A stretch of DNA of 64,000 nt from Fibrobacteria bacterium AD312 (GTDB taxonomy: Bacteria > Fibrobacterota > Fibrobacteria > Fibrobacterales > Fibrobacteraceae): NCBI GenBank assembly GCA_001462345.1, contig LIUM01000046.1, positions 144,518-208,517 on the forward strand, in the 5' to 3' direction. A model generated the notes under the pieces. That model saw nothing but the letters and a program-made list of their open reading frames with translations, searched no databases and was not told the origin of the DNA. Position 1 is the first letter of the stretch; every line of letters begins with the position of its first letter. The position numbers and the translations under genes are program-made. Below, in pieces: positions 26,059-34,464 of this stretch.

Positions 26059-26706
26059 AAGTTCTAATCCTGTTATTTTTCGATTGTAAACAATCCGCTT
26101 TCCCTCTGGTGGTTGCAACAAAGAAAGTATCATGGCGCTTGCAACTGATTGTGCATGAACAGGCCTAAAAAACGCAGGAAGTGAGTACAATCTTTTTGAT
26201 AAAAATTTCTTAAACAAATCTTCCGCTCTTCTTTTTTCTACACGATCTCCTAAAAGTAGAGAAGGACGAACTAAAGTCAAAGATTCAAATCCCATCATTG
26301 ATAATCCCTCTTCCATTAAGCCCTTTGTTCGGTTATAATGAATCCAAGAGTGAGGATTGGCGCCCATTGCACTAATAGCTAAAAAATGTTTTACGCCAGA
26401 GGCTTTGGCAAGAGCTCCTGCAGCGAGAGGCATTTGTAAATCCACCGCTTCAAATGCTTTACGATTTCCCGCTTTTTTTATTGTTGTTCCTAAACAACAT
26501 ATCACAGCATCTGCTTCAAAAAAAGATTTGTATTGCGTTAAGTTTGTAAAATCAACCACACTATAGTGAACTTTATCACTTTCCTTAATAGACGAATCTA
26601 TTGATCGAACTAAGCAATGCACATGAGTTACCTTAGGTTCCAAAGCAAGTATATCTCGACAAAACCCTCCAACTAAACCACTTGAGCCTAATAATACGAC
26701 TTTCAT
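26035..26706 (-). CDS. NAD(P)-binding Rossmann-fold protein (SDR, HTATIP2-like)
   Basis: 223 residues of an atypical short-chain dehydrogenase. The dinucleotide motif is GSSGLVGGFC (residues 7-16), followed by VDFTNL and ADAVICCLGTTIKKAG, then HFLAISAMGANPHSWIHYNRTKGLMEEGL with the Y-xxx-K catalytic pair (Y/NRTK) and LTLVRPSLLLGDR. This matches the NmrA/SDR-a5 group that includes the HTATIP2/oxidoreductase family; substrates are unknown. It is convergent with, and slightly overlaps, the geranylgeranyl reductase gene. Single gene. Confidence 0.8.
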   Translation of the reverse strand: MKVVLLGSSGLVGGFCRDILALEPKVTHVHCLVRSIDSSIKESDKVHYSVVDFTNLTQYKSFFEADAVICCLGTTIKKAGNRKAFEAVDLQMPLAAGALAKASGVKHFLAISAMGANPHSWIHYNRTKGLMEEGLSMMGFESLTLVRPSLLLGDRVEKRRAEDLFKKFLSKRLYSLPAFFRPVHAQSVASAMILSLLQPPEGKRIVYNRKITGLELLNFRRTP

Positions 26707-26996
26707 AAGGTGCCCTTAATAAAATTGCTTTAGATAATATAATCCGTTTAGAATGATATTAAATCATGATATTGAACAAAATCGAGAATGTGATATTTAG
26801 CATATGCACTTTCAACCCATTCTGGAAGCCATTTGTAGCAATATATCACAGTCTATTGTTTGATTAATCATTTTAAGGGTGTTTAAAAAATAAGATGTCA
26901 TGATTTTGAAACATTCAATGCAAAAATATTCCTCCTGAATACACAAAAAAAAGCTAAATTCCTTTACGGAAAAACCTTTCACATTCAAAGGATAAT

Positions 26997-29477
26997 ATGG
27001 CTAAAGTCACTTCAAAAAATGATTCTTCTGCATCCTCCGTTTTAGATACTTCTGCAGAAGCCTTTAAAAAAGCCTTTACAGATCACATTCATCACACATT
27101 AGCCCGTAATGAAAAAACAGTGGCTGAGCACGAAAAGTTTCTCGCTGTCGCTTATGCTGTTCGTGACCGATTGATTGATCGTTGGATTCAAACACAAGAA
27201 ACCTATTACAATAATGACGTCAAAAGAGTTTACTATCTCTCTTTGGAATTTTTAATTGGTAGAACACTTGGTAATTCTGTTCTCAATCTTGATGTAGAAG
27301 GTGCTGTAAACGAAGCCTTGCATGAACTCAGCATGGATTTTGAAGAACTACGCGAACAAGAAGTGGATGCTGGCTTAGGCAATGGTGGTCTTGGTCGTTT
27401 AGCAGCTTGCTTTTTAGATTCTATGGCCACACTTGAACTCCCAGCAACGGGCATGGGTATTCGATACGAGTATGGTATGTTCCATCAAAAAATTCAAGAT
27501 GGTCAACAAGAAGAACATCCTGATAACTGGCTACGCCTACCTAACCCATGGGAAATCGCTCGCCCTGCAAACGCACTACGTATTCCTTTCTACGGCTATG
27601 TTGTCAGCTGGGTTGATGAAAAAGGCAAACTGAATAATCGCTGGGAAACGAAGGATTACGTTTTAGCTCTTCCTTACGACACCCCTATCCCTGGCTTTAA
27701 AAACAATACTGTGAACAATCTTCGCTTATGGAGTGCTAAAAGCACGGATAATTTTGGTTTAGCCTATTTTAACAATGGCGATTATCTTGCCGCTGTTCAC
27801 GATATGGAATTATCAGAAACCATATCCAAAGTGCTTTACCCTAACGACTCCTCAATGAACGGAAAAGAGCTTCGCTTAAAACAACAATACTTCTTATGCT
27901 CTGCTTCTCTTCAAGATATTGTGAATCGTTTTAAGAAAACACACAACAATGATTGGGCTTTATTCCCAGAAAAAGTAGTCATCCAATTAAACGATACTCA
28001 TCCAGCTATTTCTATTGCTGAATTGATGAGAATCTTAGTGGATATTGAAAATATGGAATGGGATGCGGCATGGGATATTGTGACAAAAACATTTGCCTAT
28101 ACAAATCACACCTTAATGCCTGAAGCTCTTGAAAAGTGGCCCGTTTCTCTATTCGAACGCCTACTTCCAAGACACATGCAAATTATTTATGAAATTAACG
28201 CTAGATTCTTGCGTCTTGTTTCTATGAAATGGCCTGGCGATACAAAGCGTCTCACACGTATGTCCATTATAGAAGAAGGTGGCGAAAAAATGGTTCGCAT
28301 GGCTTTCCTGTCTATTATTGGATCTTTTGCTGTAAATGGCGTCGCTGCTTTACACAGTAACCTTTTGAAATCACATTTGTTCCTCGACTTTTACGAACTA
28401 TGGCCAGAAAAGTTCAACAATAAAACAAACGGCGTAACTCCTAGACGCTGGGTACGTAAAGCCAACACAGCTTTATCTGCTTTAGTTACTTCTAAGATTG
28501 GTGATTCTTGGATCCGTCAATTAGACGATCTAAAAAAATTGGAACCATTTGCTAAAGACGCCTCTTTCCAAAAAGCCTTTATGGACGTTAAATTGGAAAA
28601 TAAAAAGCGTTTGGCTCTTTACCTAAAACAAACACAAAATGTTGATCTTGATGTAAATACTTTATTTGATGTTCAAGTTAAACGTATTCATGAATACAAA
28701 CGTCAATTATTGAATGTTTTACACGCCATTCATCTTTACATTAAAATTAAAGATGAAAAAGAAATTGTTCCTAGAACCATTATGATTGGTGGTAAAGCAG
28801 CTCCTGGCTATTGGATGGCTAAACAAATTATTCGCCTCACCACAGCTGTCGGAAATATCATTAATAATGACCCTGATTGCAAAGGTAAACTATCTGTTAT
28901 TTTCCTAGAAAATTACCGTGTTTCATTTGCTGAAAAAATAATTCCTGCTGCTGATTTATCAGAACAAATTTCTACTGCAGGTACAGAAGCTTCTGGAACA
29001 GGTAATATGAAATTTGCCTTAAATGGAGCCCTTACTATTGGTACTCTTGATGGTGCTAACGTAGAAATGCTTGAAGAAGTCGGCGATGACAATATTTTCA
29101 TTTTTGGTTTAACAGTTGAACAAGTTCAAGATCTCCTTGCTAAAGGATACAGACCTAAAGACTATTATGAATCCAATGATGATTTACGTCGAGTTCTAGA
29201 CTTAATTCAAAGCGGCTTCTTTAGTCCAGAAAGGCCTGATTTATTTAAACATGTTGTGGATAAGTTACTTTCTAACGACTCCTACCTTTTACTCGCTGAT
29301 TTTGCTGATTATATTAAGACACATAAAACAGTGGAAAAACTCTATTTAGATAAAAAAGCCTGGGCAGAAAAAGCAATTCTTAACGTCGCTAGAATGGGCA
29401 AATTCAGCTCGGATCGAACGATTAATCAATATGCAAAAGAAATTTGGAATGCCAAAGCTTGCCCAATTAAGCTCTAA
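26997..29477 (+). CDS. glgP: Glycogen/starch phosphorylase
   Basis: 826 residues, normal length for GT35 phosphorylases, which release glucose-1-phosphate from glycogen using pyridoxal phosphate. Motifs: VYYLSLEFLIGRTLGN, GLGNGGLGRLAACFLDSMATL, QLNDTHPAISIAELMR, NGVAALHS, FNNKTNGVTPRRW, VKRIHEYKRQLLN, and the PLP lysine region EASGTGNMKFALNGALTIGTLDGANVEM. The N-terminus is serine-rich and lacks the strong regulatory extension of animal enzymes. Glycogen storage is known in Fibrobacter. Transcribed alone with its own terminator; AAAGGATA precedes the ATG. Confidence 0.97.
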   Translation: MAKVTSKNDSSASSVLDTSAEAFKKAFTDHIHHTLARNEKTVAEHEKFLAVAYAVRDRLIDRWIQTQETYYNNDVKRVYYLSLEFLIGRTLGNSVLNLDVEGAVNEALHELSMDFEELREQEVDAGLGNGGLGRLAACFLDSMATLELPATGMGIRYEYGMFHQKIQDGQQEEHPDNWLRLPNPWEIARPANALRIPFYGYVVSWVDEKGKLNNRWETKDYVLALPYDTPIPGFKNNTVNNLRLWSAKSTDNFGLAYFNNGDYLAAVHDMELSETISKVLYPNDSSMNGKELRLKQQYFLCSASLQDIVNRFKKTHNNDWALFPEKVVIQLNDTHPAISIAELMRILVDIENMEWDAAWDIVTKTFAYTNHTLMPEALEKWPVSLFERLLPRHMQIIYEINARFLRLVSMKWPGDTKRLTRMSIIEEGGEKMVRMAFLSIIGSFAVNGVAALHSNLLKSHLFLDFYELWPEKFNNKTNGVTPRRWVRKANTALSALVTSKIGDSWIRQLDDLKKLEPFAKDASFQKAFMDVKLENKKRLALYLKQTQNVDLDVNTLFDVQVKRIHEYKRQLLNVLHAIHLYIKIKDEKEIVPRTIMIGGKAAPGYWMAKQIIRLTTAVGNIINNDPDCKGKLSVIFLENYRVSFAEKIIPAADLSEQISTAGTEASGTGNMKFALNGALTIGTLDGANVEMLEEVGDDNIFIFGLTVEQVQDLLAKGYRPKDYYESNDDLRRVLDLIQSGFFSPERPDLFKHVVDKLLSNDSYLLLADFADYIKTHKTVEKLYLDKKAWAEKAILNVARMGKFSSDRTINQYAKEIWNAKACPIKL

Positions 29478-29499
29478 TTCTTAAATCTTTATTATTTAC

Positions 29500-29528
29500 A
29501 ACTCGCTTATCCGTAAGCGAGTTTTTTT
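29500..29528 (+). terminator. Terminator after glgP
   Basis: AACTCGCTTA (29500-29509) pairs perfectly with TAAGCGAGTT (29514-29523) around TCCG, followed by T residues. A near copy of this hairpin occurs at 30166, at the end of the next gene, showing that the terminator was duplicated with the flanking segment. Confidence 0.92.
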
Positions 29529-29538
29529 ATAGAAAAGA

Positions 29539-29731
29539 CATTTTATGTAATAATACGTGAGAAATGGCATTGTTTTATGCTTTTACAAGGTTACTCTTTG
29601 CAAAAAATCTTCTTTTTCGTTATTTTATCTATAGAATAATTTTTGGAGCTTAATGATATGAATATCAAAATAAAACACTTTCAAAAAAAAACTCCCTATT
29701 CTAGTAGTGGAAAAAACAAGCTTTTAGCAGC
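29539..29731 (+). repeat. 193-base direct repeat, copy 1
   Basis: Covers the promoter region, ribosome site and first 25 codons of the first lipoprotein gene. Copy 2 at 30208-30400 differs at only three positions that I can see and has no indels (constant offset of 669). Confidence 0.95.
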
Positions 29732-30143
29732 TCTTGGCTTAATGGCGTCTTTAGGTGTTTCTGGTTGTGATATTACAGAACAACCTTTATCAGGTGATCC
29801 AGCTATGCCTGAAAGTTCATCTTCAGAAGAAGAACCAGAAGCTGGTGTTATTGCAATGCCTGAAAGTTCGTCTTCAAGTGATGTAATAGTAAAATTGGAT
29901 ACAATTCAACCGATATCTGGATCTATTATTTACGTAAAAGAATCTTCCTCTTCCACGTCTTCATCATCTTCAAGTGATGTAATAATTGAAATAGTTCCAC
30001 CTTTACCTTTGAGCGGTGTTATTCAAATAGAAATGCCTGAAAGTTCATCTTCAGTAGAAACGCCTATTCCTATGGGTGGTGTTCCCATTGACAGCACTGT
30101 TCCAATTGATGTAATAGAACCCATCAACACTGAAGAACCTTAA
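29658..30143 (+). CDS. SSSS-rich lipoprotein 1, putative radical SAM substrate
   Basis: 161 residues. The leader (MNIKIKHFQKKTPYSSSGKN, then KLLAALGLMASLGVSGC) has 37 residues with a basic start and a lipobox VSGC. The mature part is low complexity, built from units of the form G-hydrophobic...MPESSSS: GDPAMPESSSS, GVIAMPESSSS, GSIIYVKESSSS, GVIQIEMPESSSS, and then PIPMGGVPID. There is no room for a normal enzyme fold. The TTG at 29643 is also in frame, but GGAG at 29644-29647 serves the ATG at 29658. With its paralogue and the adjacent SPASM enzyme it resembles the substrate of an rSAM/lipoprotein system. No certain family name can be given. Confidence 0.8.
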   Translation: MNIKIKHFQKKTPYSSSGKNKLLAALGLMASLGVSGCDITEQPLSGDPAMPESSSSEEEPEAGVIAMPESSSSSDVIVKLDTIQPISGSIIYVKESSSSTSSSSSSDVIIEIVPPLPLSGVIQIEMPESSSSVETPIPMGGVPIDSTVPIDVIEPINTEEP

Positions 30144-30165
30144 ACTTTAAATCTTATTCATTTAT

Positions 30166-30194
30166 AACTCGCTTATTTTTAAGCGAGTTTTTTA
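30166..30194 (+). terminator. Terminator between the two lipoprotein genes
   Basis: AACTCGCTTA (30166-30175) pairs with TAAGCGAGTT (30180-30189) around TTTT, then T residues. The stem is identical to the one after glgP; only the loop differs. Confidence 0.9.
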
Positions 30195-30207
30195 TTTCTA
30201 GAATAGC

Positions 30208-30400
30208 CATTTTATGTAATAATACGTGAGAAAAGGCATTGTTTTATGCTTTTACAAGGTTACTCTTTGCAAAAAATCTTCTTTTTCATTATTTTATCTA
30301 TAGAATAATTTTTGGAGCTTAATGGTATGAATATCAAAATAAAACACTTTCAAAAAAAAACTCCCTATTCTAGTAGTGGAAAAAACAAGCTTTTAGCAGC
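30208..30400 (+). repeat. 193-base direct repeat, copy 2
   Basis: Copy of 29539-29731 placed before and into the second lipoprotein gene; about 190 of 193 positions identical, including untranslated sequence. Confidence 0.95.
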
Positions 30401-30851
30401 ACTTGGTTTAGCTGCCTCTTTAGGTATTGCAGGTTGTGAAACAACATCAACATCAGGTGATCCAGTTATGCCAGAAACTTTGTCTTCGGCAGAAGTACCA
30501 GAAAGTTCTTCTTCAGAAGAACCTCCATTAGGTGGTGAAATTCAAATGCCTGAAAGCTCTTCGTCAACAGAAGTACCTGAAAGCTCATCTTCAATAAAAA
30601 CTCCTATTCCTATAGGTGGTGTTCCTGTTGATCCAATTCAACCGTTGGCTGGAACTATTATTGAGGTTTATCGCTTTGAGTCATCCTCTTCCGTGTCCTC
30701 CTCATCCTCAGAAGAACCTCCATTAGCTGGTGGAGTACAAATAATTGATAGTTCTTCTTCAACGGACTCCCCTAAAGCAGGTATTGTCGAAATACCTGAA
30801 AGTTCATCTTCAACAAATGCTTCATTAGATGATGAGTCTCTCATCCTTTAA
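30327..30851 (+). CDS. SSSS-rich lipoprotein 2, putative radical SAM substrate
   Basis: 174 residues, paralogue of the preceding gene. The leader is identical up to residue 28 and then nearly so (AASLGIAGC), whereas the mature part is rearranged: EVPESSSS, GEIQMPESSSS, EVPESSSS, PIPIGGVPVD, GTIIEVYRFESSSS, GGVQIIDSSSS and GIVEIPESSSS. At least six SSSS blocks alternate with short glycine/hydrophobic/proline segments. It carries its own copy of the upstream promoter and ribosome region and is followed after 9 bases by the SPASM radical SAM gene, making it the direct operon partner of that enzyme. Confidence 0.8.
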   Translation: MNIKIKHFQKKTPYSSSGKNKLLAALGLAASLGIAGCETTSTSGDPVMPETLSSAEVPESSSSEEPPLGGEIQMPESSSSTEVPESSSSIKTPIPIGGVPVDPIQPLAGTIIEVYRFESSSSVSSSSSEEPPLAGGVQIIDSSSSTDSPKAGIVEIPESSSSTNASLDDESLIL

Positions 30852-30860
30852 TTTTAAAAT

Positions 30861-31922
30861 ATGAATCTTGTTTTAAATCTTACTGAACAGTGTAATTTAC
30901 GCTGTTCCTATTGTTATTATAATCATCTTCAAGAAGAACGTTTTTGCTCAATGAATTTAAATATCTTAGAGCGTGCCATAGCTTATGGTTTTCAACGTTC
31001 TTTAGAATTAGGAGACTCTTTCTTAAACATCACTTTTTTTGGCGGAGAACCTCTTCTTAAAAAAGATCTCATCTTAAAAGGCGTTGACATTGCTAAAAAA
31101 TACAAACCCGAAAAGATGAAACTTCAATTTGCCGTTAACACAAATGGGACCTTGATTAATTCTTTTTGGCTTGATTTTTTTAAGAAAGAAAACTTCTATT
31201 TGTATTTGTCTTTAGATGGTCCTGCAGAAATTCATGATAAACAAAGATATACTATTCGTAAACACGGTACTTTTGCACTCATTGAGCCTCACTTAAAAAC
31301 GATTCGTCAACTGAATACCACTATTTTACGTGTAATCACTCATGACCATATTCAGGGATTAAGCGACTCTATCGAGTGGATTGTGAATCAAGGATTTACG
31401 AAAGTCACAACGGCTGTTGATTTTGATGGAAAATGGACATCAGATCATTTTAACGAGCTAAAAAAAGAGTACGAAAAAATAGCTTCTTATTGGGTCTCTC
31501 TTAAAAAAAAGAAACACCCGCTTTATTTAGGAACAATACAAGATAAAATCCGCTTAGAATTAGAAAGTACTTCTTATAAGAAAAAAACTTGCTCCATCCT
31601 GGAACGCATTCTTGCAGTTTCTGCGAATGGAACGTTGTTTCCATGTACTCGTTTTGTCTCTTCTAAACCTGATGCTTTATATAAAATTGGAACTGTTTAT
31701 ACAGGGATTGATGAATCCAAGACTCAAGAAATAAAATCCTTTTTAAAAAGTGATAAAGAAACTTGTAAAGAATGCGAATTAAAAAGTCGATGTGTGGGTA
31801 ATGAATGCGGTTGTATTACTTTTTCAACAACCAATACCTTATCTAAAGTGTCTCCAGAAGTTTGTACTCATGAACGTATGCTTGCTTTAATTTGCGATGA
31901 AGCAGCAATGCAATTGATATAG
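30861..31922 (+). CDS. Radical SAM/SPASM peptide-maturase-like enzyme
   Basis: 353 residues. The radical SAM motif CNLRCSYCYYNH lies at residues 11-18, followed by FFGGEPLL, NTNGTLI and YLSLDGPAEIHDKQR, all features of the anSME/peptide maturase branch. The C-terminus has a SPASM-type cysteine set: CSILERILAVSANGTLFPCTRF, CKECELKSRC, CGC and a final C near residue 338, enough for two auxiliary clusters. Such enzymes cross-link or oxidise residues in ribosomal peptides or sulfatases. No sulfatase is present; two lipoproteins with conserved leaders lie immediately upstream, so they are the likely substrates. The start has no Shine-Dalgarno sequence, suggesting coupling to the upstream gene. Confidence 0.88.
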   Translation: MNLVLNLTEQCNLRCSYCYYNHLQEERFCSMNLNILERAIAYGFQRSLELGDSFLNITFFGGEPLLKKDLILKGVDIAKKYKPEKMKLQFAVNTNGTLINSFWLDFFKKENFYLYLSLDGPAEIHDKQRYTIRKHGTFALIEPHLKTIRQLNTTILRVITHDHIQGLSDSIEWIVNQGFTKVTTAVDFDGKWTSDHFNELKKEYEKIASYWVSLKKKKHPLYLGTIQDKIRLELESTSYKKKTCSILERILAVSANGTLFPCTRFVSSKPDALYKIGTVYTGIDESKTQEIKSFLKSDKETCKECELKSRCVGNECGCITFSTTNTLSKVSPEVCTHERMLALICDEAAMQLI

Positions 31923-31930
31923 TTTTGCTA

Positions 31931-33706
31931 TTAACTTCCTATCGAGTCAAGCTCTTCATATCGTTCATAGAATTTCAATAAAAGACTTTCTTTTTCTGCT
32001 AATTCCGTTTGTATTTTTATCAATTTTTCTGGATTAGTATAAACAGAGGCGTCTGTCAGCTCTATTTGTAACTTCTCAATTTCAGCTTCTAATTGTTCAA
32101 TTTTATCTGGAAGCGCATTATATTCCATTTCTTCTTTATAGCTACGTTTTTTCTTTGTGGTAGAAATTCGATTTTCTGAAATTTCTTTTGATTGTTTTAA
32201 AGAGACATTTTCTGTTATTTCAGTCTCTCGGCGTTTTTTCGATTTTTCATAGTCTGAATAACCACCCACACATTCATAAATCATTCCATTTTCTTCAATG
32301 CCAATAATAGTGGTGGCAATAGAATCCAAGAACGCGCGATCATGACTTACCACAAGAACAGTTCCTTTGTATTCTCCTAATAAATCAGCCAATAAATCGA
32401 GCGTTTCCATATCTAGATCATTGGTGGGCTCATCTAAGACTAATACATTCGAAGGTCTAGAAAAAAGACTCGCTAATAATAACCTGTTTTTTTCTCCTCC
32501 AGATAGAGCGCTAATTGGCCCTCGAGCGCGATCCGCAGAAAAAAGAAAATCCTGCAAATAACTTAAAACATGTTTCTTTTTCCCTTGGAGCTCAATATAT
32601 TCCTGCCCATCTCCAATATTTTCTACAAGCGATTTATCTTCGCGCAATCGATTTCGCATTTGATCAAAATAGGCTATTTCCAAATTGGTTCCAAGACGAA
32701 CATCACCTGTAATCGGAGTTAATTCTCCTAACATTAAACGCAATAAAGTGGTTTTTCCGCTTCCATTTTCACCAACAATTCCAATTCGATCACCTCTAGA
32801 GATTTCTGTAGAAAAGGGTTGTATTAATGGATTTTCTTCATAAGAATAACTCACATTATCTAAACGAGCAACTAGTCTTCCAGAACGATCCGCTTCAGTA
32901 ATCTGCATTGAAACTTGACCCGTTCGGCTTCGCCTTTCTTTTCTTTCTTCACGCATTCGAATTAATGCACGAACTCGGCCTTCATTTCTTGTACGTCTCG
33001 CCTTAATTCCTTTTCGAATCCATACTTCTTCTTCAGCAAGCCTTTTATCGAATAATTTATTAGCACGTTCTTCATCTTCAATTTGTGCCATTTGGTAATT
33101 CACAAATTGGTCATAAGTGCAATTCCACGAACGAATTTGTCCTCGATCTAATTCCAAAATACGCGTGGCTAAGCGACGAACAAAAGCGCGGTCATGGCTA
33201 ATAAATAAAATAGCACCGTTGTAACGGCTTAAAATTCCTTCAAGCCATTGAATAGAAGGAATGTCTAAATGATTTGTGGGTTCGTCTAGCAAGAGAATAT
33301 CTGGTTCAAGGGCAAGAGCCTTGGCAAATAAAACACGACGTTTCTGGCCGCCTGAAAGAGAATCATAGGGGAGCTCTGGATCAATTCCTGTTTTTCCAAG
33401 AATCGCTTCTTTTGCAGAATACCCTTCGTGCTCCTCATTTCCAAAAACAATTGAACGCACTGTTCCGTCCATATGAGCAGGAATTTCTTGAATCAAACGA
33501 GCCATTCGAAGCCCTGTTTTCGAAATCACTTCTCCAGAATCTGAAGCCATCTCTTGAGACAAGATTTTAAAAAGAGTACTTTTCCCTTCTCCATTTCGCC
33601 CAATAAGACATATTCGCTCCATAGGTTCAACGTCAAAAGATACACCATCTAAAAGGGGAGGGCCGCCAAAAGTCAATTTTAAATTCTGAACTGAAAGTAA
33701 TGCCAT
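31931..33706 (-). CDS. ABC-F family ATPase (Uup/EttA-like)
   Basis: 591 residues with two ATP-binding cassettes and no membrane segment. Cassette 1: Walker A GRNGEGKST, signature LSGGQKRRV, Walker B ILLLDEPTNHLD. Cassette 2: GENGSGKTT, LSGGEKNRLLL, VLVLDEPTNDLD. An arginine-rich linker (KARRTRNEGRVRALIRMREERKERRSR) joins them, and a C-terminal coiled coil (EEMEYNALPDKIEQLEAEIEKL) marks the Uup type. ABC-F proteins bind ribosomes or branched DNA rather than transport. It converges with the radical SAM gene, whose stop is 9 bases away. The ATG has no strong ribosome site. Confidence 0.93.
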   Translation of the reverse strand: MALLSVQNLKLTFGGPPLLDGVSFDVEPMERICLIGRNGEGKSTLFKILSQEMASDSGEVISKTGLRMARLIQEIPAHMDGTVRSIVFGNEEHEGYSAKEAILGKTGIDPELPYDSLSGGQKRRVLFAKALALEPDILLLDEPTNHLDIPSIQWLEGILSRYNGAILFISHDRAFVRRLATRILELDRGQIRSWNCTYDQFVNYQMAQIEDEERANKLFDKRLAEEEVWIRKGIKARRTRNEGRVRALIRMREERKERRSRTGQVSMQITEADRSGRLVARLDNVSYSYEENPLIQPFSTEISRGDRIGIVGENGSGKTTLLRLMLGELTPITGDVRLGTNLEIAYFDQMRNRLREDKSLVENIGDGQEYIELQGKKKHVLSYLQDFLFSADRARGPISALSGGEKNRLLLASLFSRPSNVLVLDEPTNDLDMETLDLLADLLGEYKGTVLVVSHDRAFLDSIATTIIGIEENGMIYECVGGYSDYEKSKKRRETEITENVSLKQSKEISENRISTTKKKRSYKEEMEYNALPDKIEQLEAEIEKLQIELTDASVYTNPEKLIKIQTELAEKESLLLKFYERYEELDSIGS

Positions 33707-33797
33707 AACACAAAGTTACAAAAAAAGCCAAGCTTCTTAAAGAAGCTTCTAAAATTCATTCCCACAGGGGTATCATTACCACAAGGGTATCACTCTT

Positions 33798-33880
33798 ACT
33801 AAGCGCTAAAGCGCAAGTGTACGTGTTTCTCGCTAAGTACTAAAGTACTAAGCGCTCAAGCGCAAGTGTACGTGTTTCTC
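33798..33880 (+). repeat. 34-base direct repeat with 49-base period
   Basis: Copies at 33798-33831 and 33847-33880 (ACTAAGCGCT...GTGTACGTGTTTCTC) differ at one position. Each contains the palindromic AGCGCT/AGCGC core. Confidence 0.9.
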
Positions 33881-33946
33881 ACAGCTCTGCATGGTTCCGA
33901 CTAAAGCACTAAAAGTGCTAAGTCTCACGTAAAATGCTGAAGCATA

Positions 33947-34232
33947 AGCGTTCATGTTATTGTAAATTCAATAGCGCAGGCTTAAATGACAAAAAACAAC
34001 TCAGTTAATTAAATAACAATAGTTGCATAGCCGACGGAAATGGCTGTTATTGATGAGCTCGTTTTGAAATGTAATTGCTAGAAAAGTCAATGAGAATCTC
34101 ATCTAAAATAGCCCTGTTTTTTTATGAAAAGTCGAGCGTTAATGTTGATTAGTTAATCAACTAGCGAAGACTTAAATAAAAAAATAACACCAATTAATTA
34201 AATAACAGTATTAATTTAGCAGACGAAAATGG
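33947..34232 (+). repeat. Degenerate direct repeat of about 97 bases
   Basis: Copy A 33947-34043 and copy B 34135-34232 share ordered blocks: AGCGTT-ATGTT, TAGCG-AG-CTTAAAT, TTAATTAAATAACA and GACG-AAATGG. They are diverged but collinear over their whole length. Confidence 0.65.
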
Positions 34233-34273
34233 ATTTTGCTTTAGAGCGACTCTTGAATAGAATTCAACGGAGC

Positions 34274-34432
34274 GAGAAAGCAAAACCATTTCCGTCAACC
34301 ATAGTATTAATGATGTTTAATGAAAAAATCATTTCCGTCAATAATGGTTATATAGAATCATATCGTAATGAAAAAACCATTGCCGCCAACATTGGCTATA
34401 TAGATTTAATCGTAATGAAAAAAAACATACGC
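34274..34432 (+). repeat. 47/48-base tandem repeat, three degenerate units
   Basis: Units begin at 34319 and 34367 (AATGAAAAAA...CATT-CCG-CAA-ATTGG-TATATAGA), with a partial unit at 34414 and an older, poorer copy at 34274-34318. The spacing is a multiple of three only for the first pair. Confidence 0.75.
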
Positions 34433-34464
34433 TATGCAGACAAAACATTTTTTATCTTATAGCT

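Larger units (their letters stand above)
33707..34464 (+). other. 758-base non-coding, repeat-rich region
   Basis: Lies between the starts of two divergent genes. It holds three groups of local repeats, listed separately, plus small perfect palindromic pairs such as AGTACT-AA-AGTACT and AGCACT-AAA-AGTGCT near 33836-33920. A short open frame at 34229-34462 is built from one of these repeats and has no ribosome site, so I do not call it a gene. The nature of the region (regulatory RNA, degenerate mobile element, or recombination debris) is not clear. Confidence 0.5.

Noticed and set aside
33798..33880. CRISPR-like repeat
   Set aside because: Only two copies 49 bases apart with a 15-base spacer and no cas genes.
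34229..34462. 77-codon plus-strand open frame before the CysQ-like gene
   Set aside because: It is made of the degenerate 48-base tandem repeat, has no ribosome site and no protein-like composition outside the repeats.
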